This document shows positions 11,413 to 22,269 of a stretch of 64,000 bases of DNA, one piece after another; position 1 is the stretch's first letter, and each line of letters begins with the position of its first letter. The stretch is from Symbiodinium natans (Eukaryota; Sar; Dinophyceae; Suessiales; Symbiodiniaceae): assembly GCA_905221605.1 (NCBI GenBank), contig CAJNDS010002838.1, positions 1 through 64,000 of the forward strand. The letters are read 5' to 3'. A program made the position numbers and the translations under genes. The notes under the pieces are model-generated. The model was not told where the DNA came from and did not search any database. It worked only from the letters and a program-made list of their open reading frames with translations.

Positions 11413-14400
11413 TTACTGCTGCTCACTCCACCGAACAAACTCGGGCAAATACAGCTGGTCGAGGCTAAGCACGGATGCAAGATCAGCTACACACTCCAAA
11501 TAAAGGCTGTCGTGCCAAACGCTGGCGGCTTCGTCACTTACTGCACGGCCAAGGGCAAAAGCAGCCCTGAACCAGAGCCCAGGATGCAACACCAAGAGCT
11601 GTGCCATCGATCTTCGGTACTTAGCGTTGATAACGGCGAGCATCTCCTGCAAGACCTCTAGCACGGTTGTGTCCATTCCATCCACCTCGCTGTTCACGTA
11701 AAGGAGGATGAACCGATCAGTTTGAACAGCCTCCAGCTCTTTGACAAAAAGCGGCACAGTTCTCTCATCGAGAACCCCAAGAGGTGGGAGGCGTGCTCCC
11801 AGGAGAACGACGACGTGGCGGCCAAAGTGGTCTGGGCCGCCATTGTAGACGAAGCGCTTCGGCTCACTTTCAGCTGGGATTTCCCTGGCTCTCCGCAGAT
11901 AGCGGAAGCAAATGTGCCTTGCTTCTTCGACTGTTTCCGCATTGATCATAGTTCCCTCCAGACGCTGCATCGCCGCAAAATCGGCATCTTCGCGAGCATG
12001 CAGGAAGGACCGATCCTCGTCGCCGAAGACGAGATCACTATCCTCCACATCGTCTTGCCGGTCTGAGATGACATGGTTCGAGACTCGAATACGTCGCTCT
12101 TCCATGCTTACCTCGCCCCATTCATTCCAGCAGCTGTCAGGAAGCACGGCTGCTGCATGCCTCGCCTCGAACTCATTTCGCGGAAAATACAACGGCAAGA
12201 GACTTTCGTACAACTCCAGCTCGCCAGCTGTTCCAGCCACCAAAACGGCACTGTCCACTGAGGCACGCAGCTTCTCCAAGCACCTGCGAAGAGTCCTCAG
12301 GCCAACATGAGCCTGTTCCTCCATTGGGTACCCTTGGCTATACCAATAGCACGGAACCGCCACGGTTCTGTGACCAGATTCCACAAGGAGCTGCATGGAC
12401 TCACGGTAGCAGGCATTCAGCGTGTTCTGGGCGGCCACAAGGTACTTGTCCTGGCAGCTTTCGACTCTTTAAGGCTCGAGCTTGAGATGTTCAGTTAAAA
12501 CGATGAGAGCCTGGAGAAAGATGAAGAAGATCACCGGAAGGAGCCCCAAAGCAAAATCGTCAAGCTTTGCGGTTCGCAGGGTTCGGATGTCGGGGTTACC
12601 GCGCGGCTTTGGTTCCTTGATGTATTTATTCTTCTTCTTATCTTCTTCTTCTTCACAGCCGAGACGGCCCCCAGGTCTCTCCTCTTCTTCTTCTTCTTCT
12701 TCTTGTTCTTCTTCTTCTTCTGCTTCTTCTTCTTCTGCTGCTTCTTCTGCTTCTTCTTATTCTGCTGTAGGGCTTGAAGGGCGCACGCATCCCCGCGAAC
12801 TAGGCCGAGCGGTCTCTCTCTGTGTCTTTGTGTCTGCCAGTGTGCCTGCTTGCCACCCTGCATGTTTGTGTTTGCGCATGTACATCCTCGACTTGTAGCT
12901 GAGGTTTGCTAGGCACGAGCTAAGCTTGTGGCTTCAACACTAAATACAGCCTCAGCAGCGGGCACGTGTAGCGGTGGTGCTGTGCATACCCTTTGGTACT
13001 CTTCCAATTTCCAATTTGCCATGAATTGGTTTCTGACTCGATGCCAACATAGGCTCCTTGTACTTCGGCCCGACAGTGAGGAGAAGGCGCTGGCATGGCA
13101 AATTGTACGCCTTGCAGCTTCGAGCCTGGCAGGAGGGGCAAATTGAGAAAACTTCCATACAACTACAGCAACGACAGTGTACCGATTGATGCCCCTTTCA
13201 GAAAACCCACTCGTGAACTTCCGTATCTCTTGCTCAAGTCCGGCCTCCCCACTCCGGCACCCCTCCATGTGGCGGAGCTCTTCACGAAGGTCCTCTCGTG
13301 CGTAACAGGATCACCGCCTGATTCTATACCTCAACCTAAACCATCCTGACCTATTTCTTCCAAGACCATCCTGGGGCTGTCGTGAATGGTGACCAAGGGG
13401 CCCCCCTCTCGCTTTTCAATCGAAAAGCATCCGTATAGATGTCAAAAGATAATCCTCGTCATATTCGTTGCTACGTGACTATCGAATGGAAGACAAGGCA
13501 AGCAACAAGTAAAAAAGAAAACAATGCCTTGGGATTACGGCAGAATTCGTGCGAGCAATCCCTGTGCTACGTAGGAGTTTCCCAGGAGGTCCCTGCCACC
13601 GAAATGCAGCACACGGCCGAAGACAGTGCTGCAACCCGGCATGTAACCTGCCGCCACGGGTGCCAGCAAAGCATCGACCTTCCAGGCAGTCAAAAAACCG
13701 CACATCTTCTTTCCGGGGAGACCGTTTGCCCCTTACCAATGGAGGGTGAGGGCGGGGGTGGGCCGGGGGGGGGCGAGTAGCTAGGGCCGGCCCCTGCAAC
13801 TTGAGGGGCGGAGGACTCCAGGGCTCAGGGTTTCTTTGAGGGCTACATTGCTACATAGGCGTTGGGATTTTAAAAGGGTTCAGGTTTGGGCTTAAAGCTT
13901 GGGCTTCCGGCTCAGGAGCAAAGCAAGGGAATATCCAATTTTAGGGGGCGTGTTCTTTGTATGGATAGCTGAGGCTTTGAAAACTTCGGATCTGCGGTCT
14001 GCTCAAGGTCTTTGATGTAGGGCCGAGGCCTTGAGCATCTATAGGCTTCATGGTGTCTTTGACACAACAATCACAAAAAGCAACACGATTCGGAAGGGCT
14101 CTCTCTCTCTCTCTCTGCCGCGCCATCCCGGAAGGGTTACGACTTGCAATTGTAGGGATCACCGCCCAGAGGTGCATTCTCTCATAGGAAAGCCAGAGTT
14201 GGAACGGCCGCAATTTTGAATTTGTCAACCTTGATGGCGCGCCAGCCACTTTGGAGGTTTGCGCACGCGCGTGCACGCACGGGCGGGCAAGGAGTCTGCC
14301 TTGCCTTCGTGCAGGGGCTCACGGACATTATATGCATGTGTGAAGATGTATACGTGCTCTCATAGGTTCTTGTGCTCCGCTTTTCACTGCTGAGGCGCTG

Positions 14401-14680
14401 AGGGGAGGAAGGGGGGAGGGGGGGCAGGTGTCGTTAAGATTGTGGTGTGTAGCAACAACCCGGCAAGGACATGACTCCGAGAGGCATAAAGACGACATCA
14501 TGACGTTCATAACGCATCACGTCTCATGCAGTTTACCATGCTTCACCCATGAACGCAAACTTAGACCTTCTGCAGCTTTGTACGAAATCCCTCCAACCTC
14601 CAGGCTGCACATGTCGCCTTGCCAGAGGAAAAGCTTCGAGTTGATGTCCGGCTCCACTGCAAAAGGGCCTCTGCCGGGAA
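11413..14680 (-). CDS. GDAP2-like protein: macro domain plus CRAL-TRIO (Sec14) domain
   Basis: The family joins an N-terminal macro domain (ADP-ribose binding fold) to a C-terminal CRAL-TRIO lipid-binding domain. Its role is poorly known, and lipid and stress signalling have been proposed. Exons seen: about 14680-14600 (DINSKLFLWQGDMCSLEV, the start of the macro domain), about 13294-13230 (LREELRHMEGCRSGEA), 13057-13110 (AYNLPCQRLLLTVGPKYK) and 11413-12450. The last exon begins DKYLVAAQNTLNACYRES and contains the macro C-terminus (RTLRRCLEKL, LLPLYFPRNEFE). It then carries the CRAL-TRIO part (DHFGRHVVVLLGARLPP, FILLYVNSEVD, VLEVLQEMLAVINAKYRR) and ends with a stop at 11413. The exon covering the expected NAAN-type loop was not found between 14600 and 13300. 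A short insert expected after GCRSGEA is also missing, so one or two micro-exons remain unlocated. A TTC repeat lies in the intron before the last exon. Confidence 0.88.
12630..12772. repeat. TTC/GAA trinucleotide repeat
   Basis: Imperfect TTC array with TGC interruptions, lying in the intron between the two last recognised exons of the GDAP2-like gene. It creates false Ser-rich and Lys-rich frames. Confidence 0.9.
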
Positions 14681-15446
14681 AAAACGAGCGAAGGGCTGAG
14701 TCGTAAGGATGCCGACTCTTGATATGGCAAGACTTCCCCAGGGCACCTGCTTAAACACCACAAACATTACAATCCTTATAGTATGAGCCCGAAAAATATT
14801 TAGTTATGGTCGGAAACCCCGATATCCCCGCTATGACATAAAAGACTTGACCGAGCATCGGTGCCAGGTCGGCGTGTCATCGAGACCCCAGGCACCCCAG
14901 GATGTCAGCGCAGCAAGGGGTGTGGCTATGGGGGCCGGTGGCACCAGGTCAGAGGGGCCCGGCAGCTCATCCTCTTCCCCTGCAGCCAAGGAAACAGTTT
15001 AAAGTATGGTAGACTGGCAGATGCAGAGTGATCTACAGATGCTGGGCCTCTCTACATCCATGTATGTGCCGGGGCCACATGCATGCAGGATCCTGAGGCC
15101 CCATGCCGAGGCCTGCCATCCAAGATATGGGATCAGACTCGGCGGTCGCTTGGACTACAGCATTGGCCTGGCGACAGCAAGTTCTGTTGGTCGCAGGCCG
15201 TACCCGACGAGAGCCGATCGCTACAGTACACTGCTGTCTCTGGCCTGGCGCGCCAGCTCGTCGGCTGCTGCACCAATTGCCAGCGTCGACTGCCGCACCA
15301 CCGCGCTCGCCGCACTGGCAACGGAGTCCATGGCGCGTGCTGACAGTGATGCTAAGGTAAAGTGTGAGGTGTGACTTTGGGCTGGGGTGCACAAGACATG
15401 CTGACATCTAACGGCGAGCTGCCTTATGCGCCAGCTGGGCCGGTTT

Positions 15447-18400
15447 TTAATCTGCCGACGAGATCGCATGAAGCCATCCACTTATGCTGGTAGATTGGGT
15501 GGCATAGCGGCGGCAAGGTCGGCAAGCTTGCAAGATCAGCTTTGGCTTGGATGTGCGAACTGGCAGTTTTGGCATGTTTGAGCCAGATTGCTCCACTTGG
15601 TGGCAGGACGCCAAACAAGTCTGCAATGAATGAAAGCGGCACTCCTGCAACCCAGGAGGTTCAGCCGCACCGCGCAGGTGTGCATAGCACTGCCAAGACA
15701 CCGCCAGCACAGACAAGGAGAACCAACATTTGCGGCCGAAGCTCTGAGATGCCATATAATACGTCGTCCATAAGTCGAGGCCAACATTTACGACCTGAGA
15801 TGTATGCTTCTTTGCAACACGAAGTTACGCAGCCAACGGCGCGATTACTATTATAATCAGCCCAGGTGGCAATTGCCAGCAAGTAGAGGACCATGTAGCA
15901 ATTCTCTCTTGTCTCCTTGTATTCCTGGCAGCACCCGCCCGCTCAACCACCGCACTGGAGCGAACAAAAATGATCTTACTGGATCGCGACCACTTCGCTA
16001 GTTGAATCAGCTTGGTGTCTCCCAGGACCTACGAAGAACATTCAGGATACTGTAAGGAACCACTTTCGTCGAACCAGTGTACATTGAGCCAAAGCTTGCA
16101 AGTATGTCCAAGAATCAAAGCCAATAGTGTCTGCCACACGGCTGCACATCTCAGCCATCATGAGGTTGCCCACACAAACAATCAGCGAGAAGGCGATTGT
16201 GTACACCTGACGCATCTTATTTCAAGGGTGAAGGATCAAAAAAAAATAAATAAGCATCAAAAAAAAATAACCCCAAGGGATCAAAAAAAAATAAATAAGC
16301 ATCAAAAAAAAATAACTTGGAGCGGGGGGGGGGGGGGTTTGGGGGGGGTTGGGGGGGGTTGGGGGGGGGTTGGGGGGTTGGGGGGGTTGGGGGGGGTTGG
16401 GGGGTGGGGGGGTTGGGGGTTGGGGGGGGTTTTGGGGGGTTGGGTGGGGGGGGGGTGGGGGGGGGGGGTGGGGGGGGTGGTGGTGGGGGGGGGGGGGGGC
16501 TGCGCAGCCCCCCCCCCCCCATTTGCAAACACAATGCTCGCACGATGGGTAGTAGTGGGTGGTGGTAGTGGTTGGAAAACCTTCTATTTTCTCGATCTTT
16601 TAATAGGAAAACCTCTATTTCTTCGTATTCCCACAGAAACCTCTATTTTCTTCACGTTTTCATAGGAAACCTCTATCATCTCTATGTTTCCATCGGAAAA
16701 CCTCTATTTGCATGTATTTTAAGACAAACTTAAACTTTTTAGTATCCCAATGGCTTCAACAAGATTCATAAAGCACGCTTTGCAGTGGCACAGCTTGATA
16801 AAAACGCGGCGGGGTTGGGGTTGGCGCAGCCCCCCCCCCCACCCCCCCCCCACTTGGCTTTGCAGCACGCTTTGCACAGCTTAAAAAAAACAGCGGGGGG
16901 GGTTGGGGGGGGCGCAGCCCCCACATGCGTAGAAGTGGTGGTAGTGGTTGGAAAACCTTCTAGTTTCTCGATCTTTCAATGGGAAAACCTCTATTTCTTC
17001 ATACTCCCACAAGAAAACGTCTACTGTCTTCACGTTTTCATGAGAAATCCTCTATTATCTCTATGTTTCCATCGGAAAAACTCTACTTCTACATGTTTTA
17101 AGCAAAAAACTTCCATTTTCTTTGCATTCCAATGGCTTCAAAGAACAATATATAATACATACTACATAATATATAAAATATACTATATAATGAATAATAA
17201 ATAATAAATTAATTAATAATAAATAATATTATATATTTTATATATTGTATATTATGTATACAGTATATATTATATATTATATACTTTATATTATGCATTA
17301 TATGCAGTATATAATATGCAATATACAATACATGATATGCAATATATGACATATAATATACAATATGCGATATATAAATATATATTTATTTATTTATTTA
17401 TGTTTATTTATTTATTCATATTTATATTTACTTATTTATATACATACACATATCATATAATGTACGACAACATGAAATATAAATATAAATAGAAATATAA
17501 ATATAAATAATAATAATATATATAATCCCTATATATGTTAAACTATATATATATAATCTCAGGGTAAATATATATATACACATGATATAACTGATAATCT
17601 AAATATAATATATATATGCTATTTAGTAGAATAACAGATATATATAATATATAATATATATATATAATGTAATATATAGAATTATAACAATATATATATG
17701 TAAATATGTAAATATACTAAACTATACGAATCTAACATATATATATATAATATTAATTATAATAATATTATTATATATATGATATAGGATAGATGAAATA
17801 GAATATGAATAACAAATACATAGTACATACGACATAATAAATATATGATACATAATACATAATACATAACACATAATACATAATACAGAATACATAATAT
17901 AAAACATATAATATATAAATTCATACATAGTACATAAAACATAAAACATAATATAGAATTCATAATACATAATTAATACATAATACATAATACATAATAC
18001 AGAATATATACATAATACATAATACATAATACATAATACATAATAATATATAATATATAATATATATATATATAATATATAATGTATAACGTACAATGTA
18101 TAATGTATAGTATATAATAGGTAATGTGTAATGTAATGTGTATTATGTAATATGTATATATATATATATATATGCGCATACATACATACATATATATACA
18201 CACACGTTGACCTTCACTATCGTGTGTATATAATATATATTTATATTTATTGATTTTTACTTATTTGTCTAATTTATTCATTTATTTATACGCATAGGAC
18301 CCGCAGGACCAGGCGGACAGACAAGCAGACCAGAGGACCAGAGGACCAGGGGACCACAAGACCAGGGGACCACGGGACCAGAGGACCACGGGACCAGAGG

Positions 18401-21400
18401 ACCACGGGACCAGAGGACCACGGGACCAGAGGACCACGGGACCAGAGGACCACGGGACCAGAGGACCACGGGACCAGAAGACCACGGGACCAGAGGACCA
18501 CGGGACCAGAGGACCACGCAGGTGGGCCGGATGGCTTATTTTTTTTTTTTGATGCCTATTATTTTTTTATTGATCCCTATTATTTTTCTTTTTGATGCTT
18601 ATTATTTTTTTTTTGATGCCTATGCCTTATTTCAAGAAGTCCCTGTGTTGAGCCAACTGACGTGTCAAATCTGCAGCCATGCGTCCATGCCAGGCTGCTG
18701 GCCACCCTCGTAGTTAAACTTCAGGATAGACCAAGCCTCAAGTCAGCACATGTCTTCAAGGCACAAATTTTGCATGAACACATAAGCACATAGTGTTTAT
18801 TTAGCAGAGGAGCATATGGAGCATAGAACACTCCGAGGTACAGTGCCAGGCCCAAAAGCACCATGACGATGCCCCTTCCCAGCCTTCGCTTTCGGCAGTT
18901 GTTGCTGAGATGGTTAATTACTTGGCAACTAACCTTCCTTCATCAGAAAAGGTAACCTGTGCCTCGCCCTTCGCTCAAGTGAACAAAAGAACTCTCCTAA
19001 CATCTCCTAGGGGACAACTTTGCAACAATCAGTTGCCTGGTGAGGTATGACGGTAGAAGCAAATCATGCAAGTTCCACATGAGGCGTTGGGTGGGGAATA
19101 GCTTGGGTCATGGCCGCTCCAGCTTGCCAGTGAAGCCGCTGGTATTCATGTTCTTCCAATTCACCTGGGCCAGCATGACCACAGACAATTAAGCGCGAGA
19201 ATACCTCGTAGCCTCCGCATCAAAGCAACAGTTCACTACAGGGTAGGACCATAGAACTGCACAGCAAAAAGGGCCCCGCGACTACTAGAGCCAAATCATC
19301 ACAAGAGAGGCAGGCTTAAAGTTTGCAACCCCGTGGGGCACTGAGGGAAAATATTCCCGATGAGTTTTAAGTGCTTGCGACGCTGCATGCATGTCTGCTG
19401 TGGGCGCATGTTGGTAAACGTAGGTGAGATCGTCAGATCTCTCATTGCGATCTGCCGCTTCTCTGGGAGCCCAACGCCATGAGGCTCACGGATGGTGGCG
19501 GAGACATCGATCCAGGCATCCCGAAAGCACAGGCCCGAGGACAAAGCCCGAACCGCCTGGAAGCAGCTCCGGGCACACATGTATTCTTGAATAGATAGAG
19601 GCTCTTGGATTGTTTTCGATTCTTGCGGCATCCGCATGCAGCAACAGCCTCATTTTCGTGCTGGCCTCGTAGTAACATGCCCTGGTGTTTTGGGGGGTTT
19701 GCTTGCAGTGCGTAGATGCCGCATGCTCAAACCTGACAATACGTATGTCCTGCTTGATCAGGGACGATGCTCTCTTAAAGCTTTGACTGGTGCTGACGGC
19801 GGCGGCATTCTAGTGATTCTGGTGGTAGATATCCGCCACCTCATCACGGGCGCGCTCTGTCTCGAAGACAGCAAAGGCCGTGGAACAACACCTGTCAGAC
19901 TTCAGCAGCTGTTCAGCAGCTATGTCAAGAAATGCAATCTCGTTTGCCACTGCGCCTCAGAGATGTCAGGACATCATGGAGATCCTCAGCGGCCCAGAAG
20001 AAACGGCTTCATGCTGCTGCAAGGATGCTTTCACCGGCATCAGGGCGAGATGCAACAAGGACTATATAAGGCGACTGCCTCTTCTGACAGCTCTTGGTCA
20101 CCGTCCTGCTCTTTATTATTTAATCAAGGCGGGTTTCGAGTATTGCTCCCGCTAGGCGAAATAGTTTCAGTTTGGTATTCGGCGAGGGGCAGTGATTGTC
20201 TCACAGTCGGAATTTCCGACGTCATTTCTGAAAGTGGACTGTATTGCACCGGATGCTACTCCAGCATTTTGCCGTTCCTGATGAGGCGGGGCGACTTTCA
20301 AAAGTCCGTGTCATGCTTGGATCACACACAGCCAAGAACAATTTTATCGATTCGGGACACGGCGCTTGCCGCTGCAACAGGCGCATCTCGGTTCAGTTGC
20401 ATGGAGCCTTGCCCGAATACGACCGCAACGTGTTTTTTTCATGATGTCCTCACGACACGTGGGCACTCGATGCGTCTCGTGATCTTGCTTGTGGAGATCA
20501 CAGAGGGGCCATCCATCGCAGCACGCAACGAAGAGTTTGATCCACTCCCAAGCCCTTTCTTTCGAACACTTTTATTGGCCTCCGCCTGACGGCCTGAAGG
20601 CTAGTTGCTCTCTAATTTCTTTTTCACTTCTGTGAATAATTCACGATTTCTCACTGAGCCGGCTCCAGCATCGAAAAGCCACACCCTGACTCCCTTGACT
20701 CGGTGTGAGTGATGGAATTTCGTTTCGGAGGCCATGCGGGCCGTGCAGCGGTGCAGCCTTGCCGAGGGGAGGCTTGTTGGCGGGAGAGGTCACGGTCGCG
20801 ATCCGACATTCATGCAGGCCCCTTGTCCTTCGAGCTAGTACGACCTAGATGGTTTTGATTCCGCTGCAGAAAACCACATTTCGTTCAGACTGACTGCTTG
20901 AGCCCGCGTCGAAGATAAATGGTCTGTGAGAACAACTTCTGACAGACCACACCGGCTATCCTGTTCTCTCATTCAAGCTGGACGACTGACTTGAACTGAC
21001 GTGCAATTGGTCTGGCCGGCTACAAATCTTGCGGCTTTCCTCCGCAAGGATCATTTGCTCGATCCGAAATAAAGTCTTCTGGAACGAGCTCATGTCCTGC
21101 AATGGCCAGTAACGTGCTTCAGCACTATAAGACGTCGACACCAACATGAGCCGTAAACTTCTGTGTCCGTCCTGCGGCGAACTCCCTGCTTGGCTTCTTC
21201 TGGCGGAACCTCTCTCATGCACATATATCTTTTGCAGCATTCTTCGAGGTTCTATAGGCCCCAAACCCCTTAGCCTTAGTCATAGAGTCTATAGAGGTTT
21301 GGAGATGTTTGGACCTCTTGCATCCGGTCAACCCACAGCATGGTCAGAACAAGTCCAGCAGCAGGCTGCCTTGCCGATGCCGCCCATCTAAAGTTTTCTG

Positions 21401-22029
21401 GAGCTGTATGCGGACCGCATCCTGCGACTACACGCCGAGGTGCTGACATCATGGTGCTGAGTGTTAACACCGAAGACATTTCGGCTCGGTGCCTGGTGTT
21501 CGCAGTAGTCCCAGCAAACAGAAACGTCCACCACCGTGTGTCCAGTTGCGAGCTGCAAGCTCTCCTGACCAAAAAAGCATCATGTCAGAAAGTGTCAAGG
21601 CACCTCGATTTCGTGCATGTCGGTACGCGCTTGCGTGGCGATGCTGCGCCGCAGGTACCGGGGTGAAATGGATTTGGACTCCTACAGAAAGGCAGCCATG
21701 CTTGCTGCAAGCGGCTCTCCTTGAGTTCCTCCTCAATGCGGACAGATCCTTCCAGCCAAGGAAGGCCAGACAGTCTGAGCGCATAGTCTTTCATGGTGTC
21801 CTCGGTGTGTTTATGCACCTCTTTTTTTGTGCAAGGATTGGGGAAAGAAGGCTGTCGACGACTCGAAGCTGCAGAGAGAGCACGAGAGACCAATCACTTG
21901 TAACTTGTAACACTTGTATAAGCAGACGGTACCTGATTTTGCACGTCGATGTCGAAGCTGAGACAAGCCGAATCACTCCTGAATCCATTGCTTCAATGCG
22001 GCATTGCGATCATCGAGAAGCTGCCAGAA
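15447..22029 (-). CDS. OSCA/TMEM63 (DUF221/CSC1)-type mechanosensitive channel gene, partial
   Basis: Members are multi-pass plasma-membrane cation channels gated by osmotic or mechanical stress. Exons in order: about 21976-22029 (FWQLLDDRNAALKQWIQ); 21720-21818 (MKDYALRLSGLPWLEGSVRI, opening the RRM-like cytosolic domain); about 21080-21030 (MSSFQKTLFRIEQMILAEE, tentative); about 19960-19815 (CCSTAFAVFETERARDEVAD); 19476-19556 (FRDAWIDVSATIREPHG); from 19164 (VNWKNMNTSGFTGK); from 18904 (RRLGRGIVMVLLGLALYLGV, a membrane helix); 16096-16206 (VYTIAFSLIVCVGNLMMAEM); 15862-15903 (NCYMVLYLLAIATW); and from 15794 (VVNVGLDLWTTYYMASQ). The EPHGV-NWKNM junction is the family signature that joins the cytosolic domain to the next helix, and it forms only after splicing. 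The first helices lie upstream of 22029 and were not found. The C-terminus below 15.7 kb is unclear. The intron between 18.8 and 16.2 kb carries the 2.4-kb inserted element. Confidence 0.82.
16216..16226. repeat. 11-bp direct repeat, left copy (CTTATTTCAAG)
   Basis: Exact match to 18626-18636. The neighbouring bases differ (T before the left copy, C before the right). The copies bracket the inverted A-rich arms with no gap. Confidence 0.8.
16322..16520. repeat. G-tract array ending in a perfect G/C hairpin
   Basis: About 180 bases of runs of 5-13 G separated by T or TT on the plus strand. The array ends in a G-run, CTGCGCAG, then a C-run, which is a perfect palindrome. It is followed by ATTTGCAAACACAATGCTCG. 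The array could form G-quadruplexes or a stable cruciform. Related G/C hairpins recur at about 16800-16925 and 22480-22520. Confidence 0.9.
16575..17130. repeat. Two copies of a block of ~30-bp repeats
   Basis: Blocks 16575-16730 and 16950-17110 are direct copies of each other with scattered mismatches. Each contains about five units near GGAAAACCTCTATTTTCTTC plus a variable ten-base tail. The copies are separated by another G/C hairpin segment, so the duplicated unit is about 375 bp and includes the hairpin. Confidence 0.85.
17140..18260. repeat. 1.1-kb AT-rich low-complexity tract
   Basis: Almost pure A/T, dominated by TA steps and by ATAATACATA-type repeats at about 17840-18060. The composition is far from that of the flanks. 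The long minus-strand frames here are only Tyr/Ile/Met-rich translations of the repeat and are not genes. Confidence 0.95.
18333..18517. repeat. 16-bp minisatellite
   Basis: About ten units of GGGACCAGAGGACCAC, degenerate at the left end. Because 16 is not a multiple of 3 and the unit holds no minus-strand stop, all three minus frames stay open and give the same repeating Trp/Pro/Val-rich peptide. Confidence 0.95.
18626..18636. repeat. 11-bp direct repeat, right copy (CTTATTTCAAG)
   Basis: Exact partner of 16216-16226 on the outer side of the right inverted arm. Confidence 0.8.
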
Positions 22030-22269
22030 CTGTAGCTGGCGAGCAGAAAAGATGACACTGCCTGCAACGATCTGCGCACACACACACACACACCTTGATG
22101 GGAAACCCGTCAATTCATCTTGCACGTTTAAATCCGTTGGTTATGGAAGGTGGGGCCCGAAAGGCACTCAGCCACACGGCTTCAAGGCGCAGTCAAGGGG
22201 TTCAGCCAAAATGGATCCAAGAAACTAAGGTTCTGCAAAACCGTGCAAACAAATTGCTCCATGTAAACG

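Larger units (their letters stand above)
16227..18625. mobile_element. Foldback-like non-autonomous element with inverted arms and an 11-bp duplication
   Basis: The left arm (16233-16315) holds two units of GGATCAAAAAAAAATAAATA followed by AGCATC and an A-run. The right arm (18537-18625) is its inverted counterpart with the same GATC/GCATC plus A-run units, slightly diverged. The identical 11-mer CTTATTTCAAG lies immediately outside both arms, at 16216-16226 and 18626-18636, as expected for a target-site duplication. No transposase or reverse transcriptase frame is present. The interior is made only of repeats, which are listed separately. The element lies in an intron of the OSCA/TMEM63-type gene, with its edge 9 bp from the acceptor of the exon that starts at 16206. 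The foldback classification is inference; arms and duplication are seen directly. Confidence 0.65.

Noticed and set aside
12482-12898. Ser-rich and Lys-rich frames
   Set aside because: They are coded by the TTC/GAA microsatellite inside an intron of the GDAP2-like gene.
16012-16665. 217-codon plus-strand frame with poly-Gly, and minus-strand poly-Pro frames
   Set aside because: They are produced by the G-tract array and the homopolymers.
17722-18201. Long minus-strand frames rich in Tyr, Ile and Met
   Set aside because: They are direct translations of the AT-rich ATAATACATA-type repeat.
19636-20589. 317-codon open frame on the plus strand
   Set aside because: It lies antisense to a phase-supported exon of the OSCA/TMEM63-type gene (STAFAVFETERARDEV), has no motif, and its composition looks like a shadow frame. 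Its length alone is unusual but not decisive.
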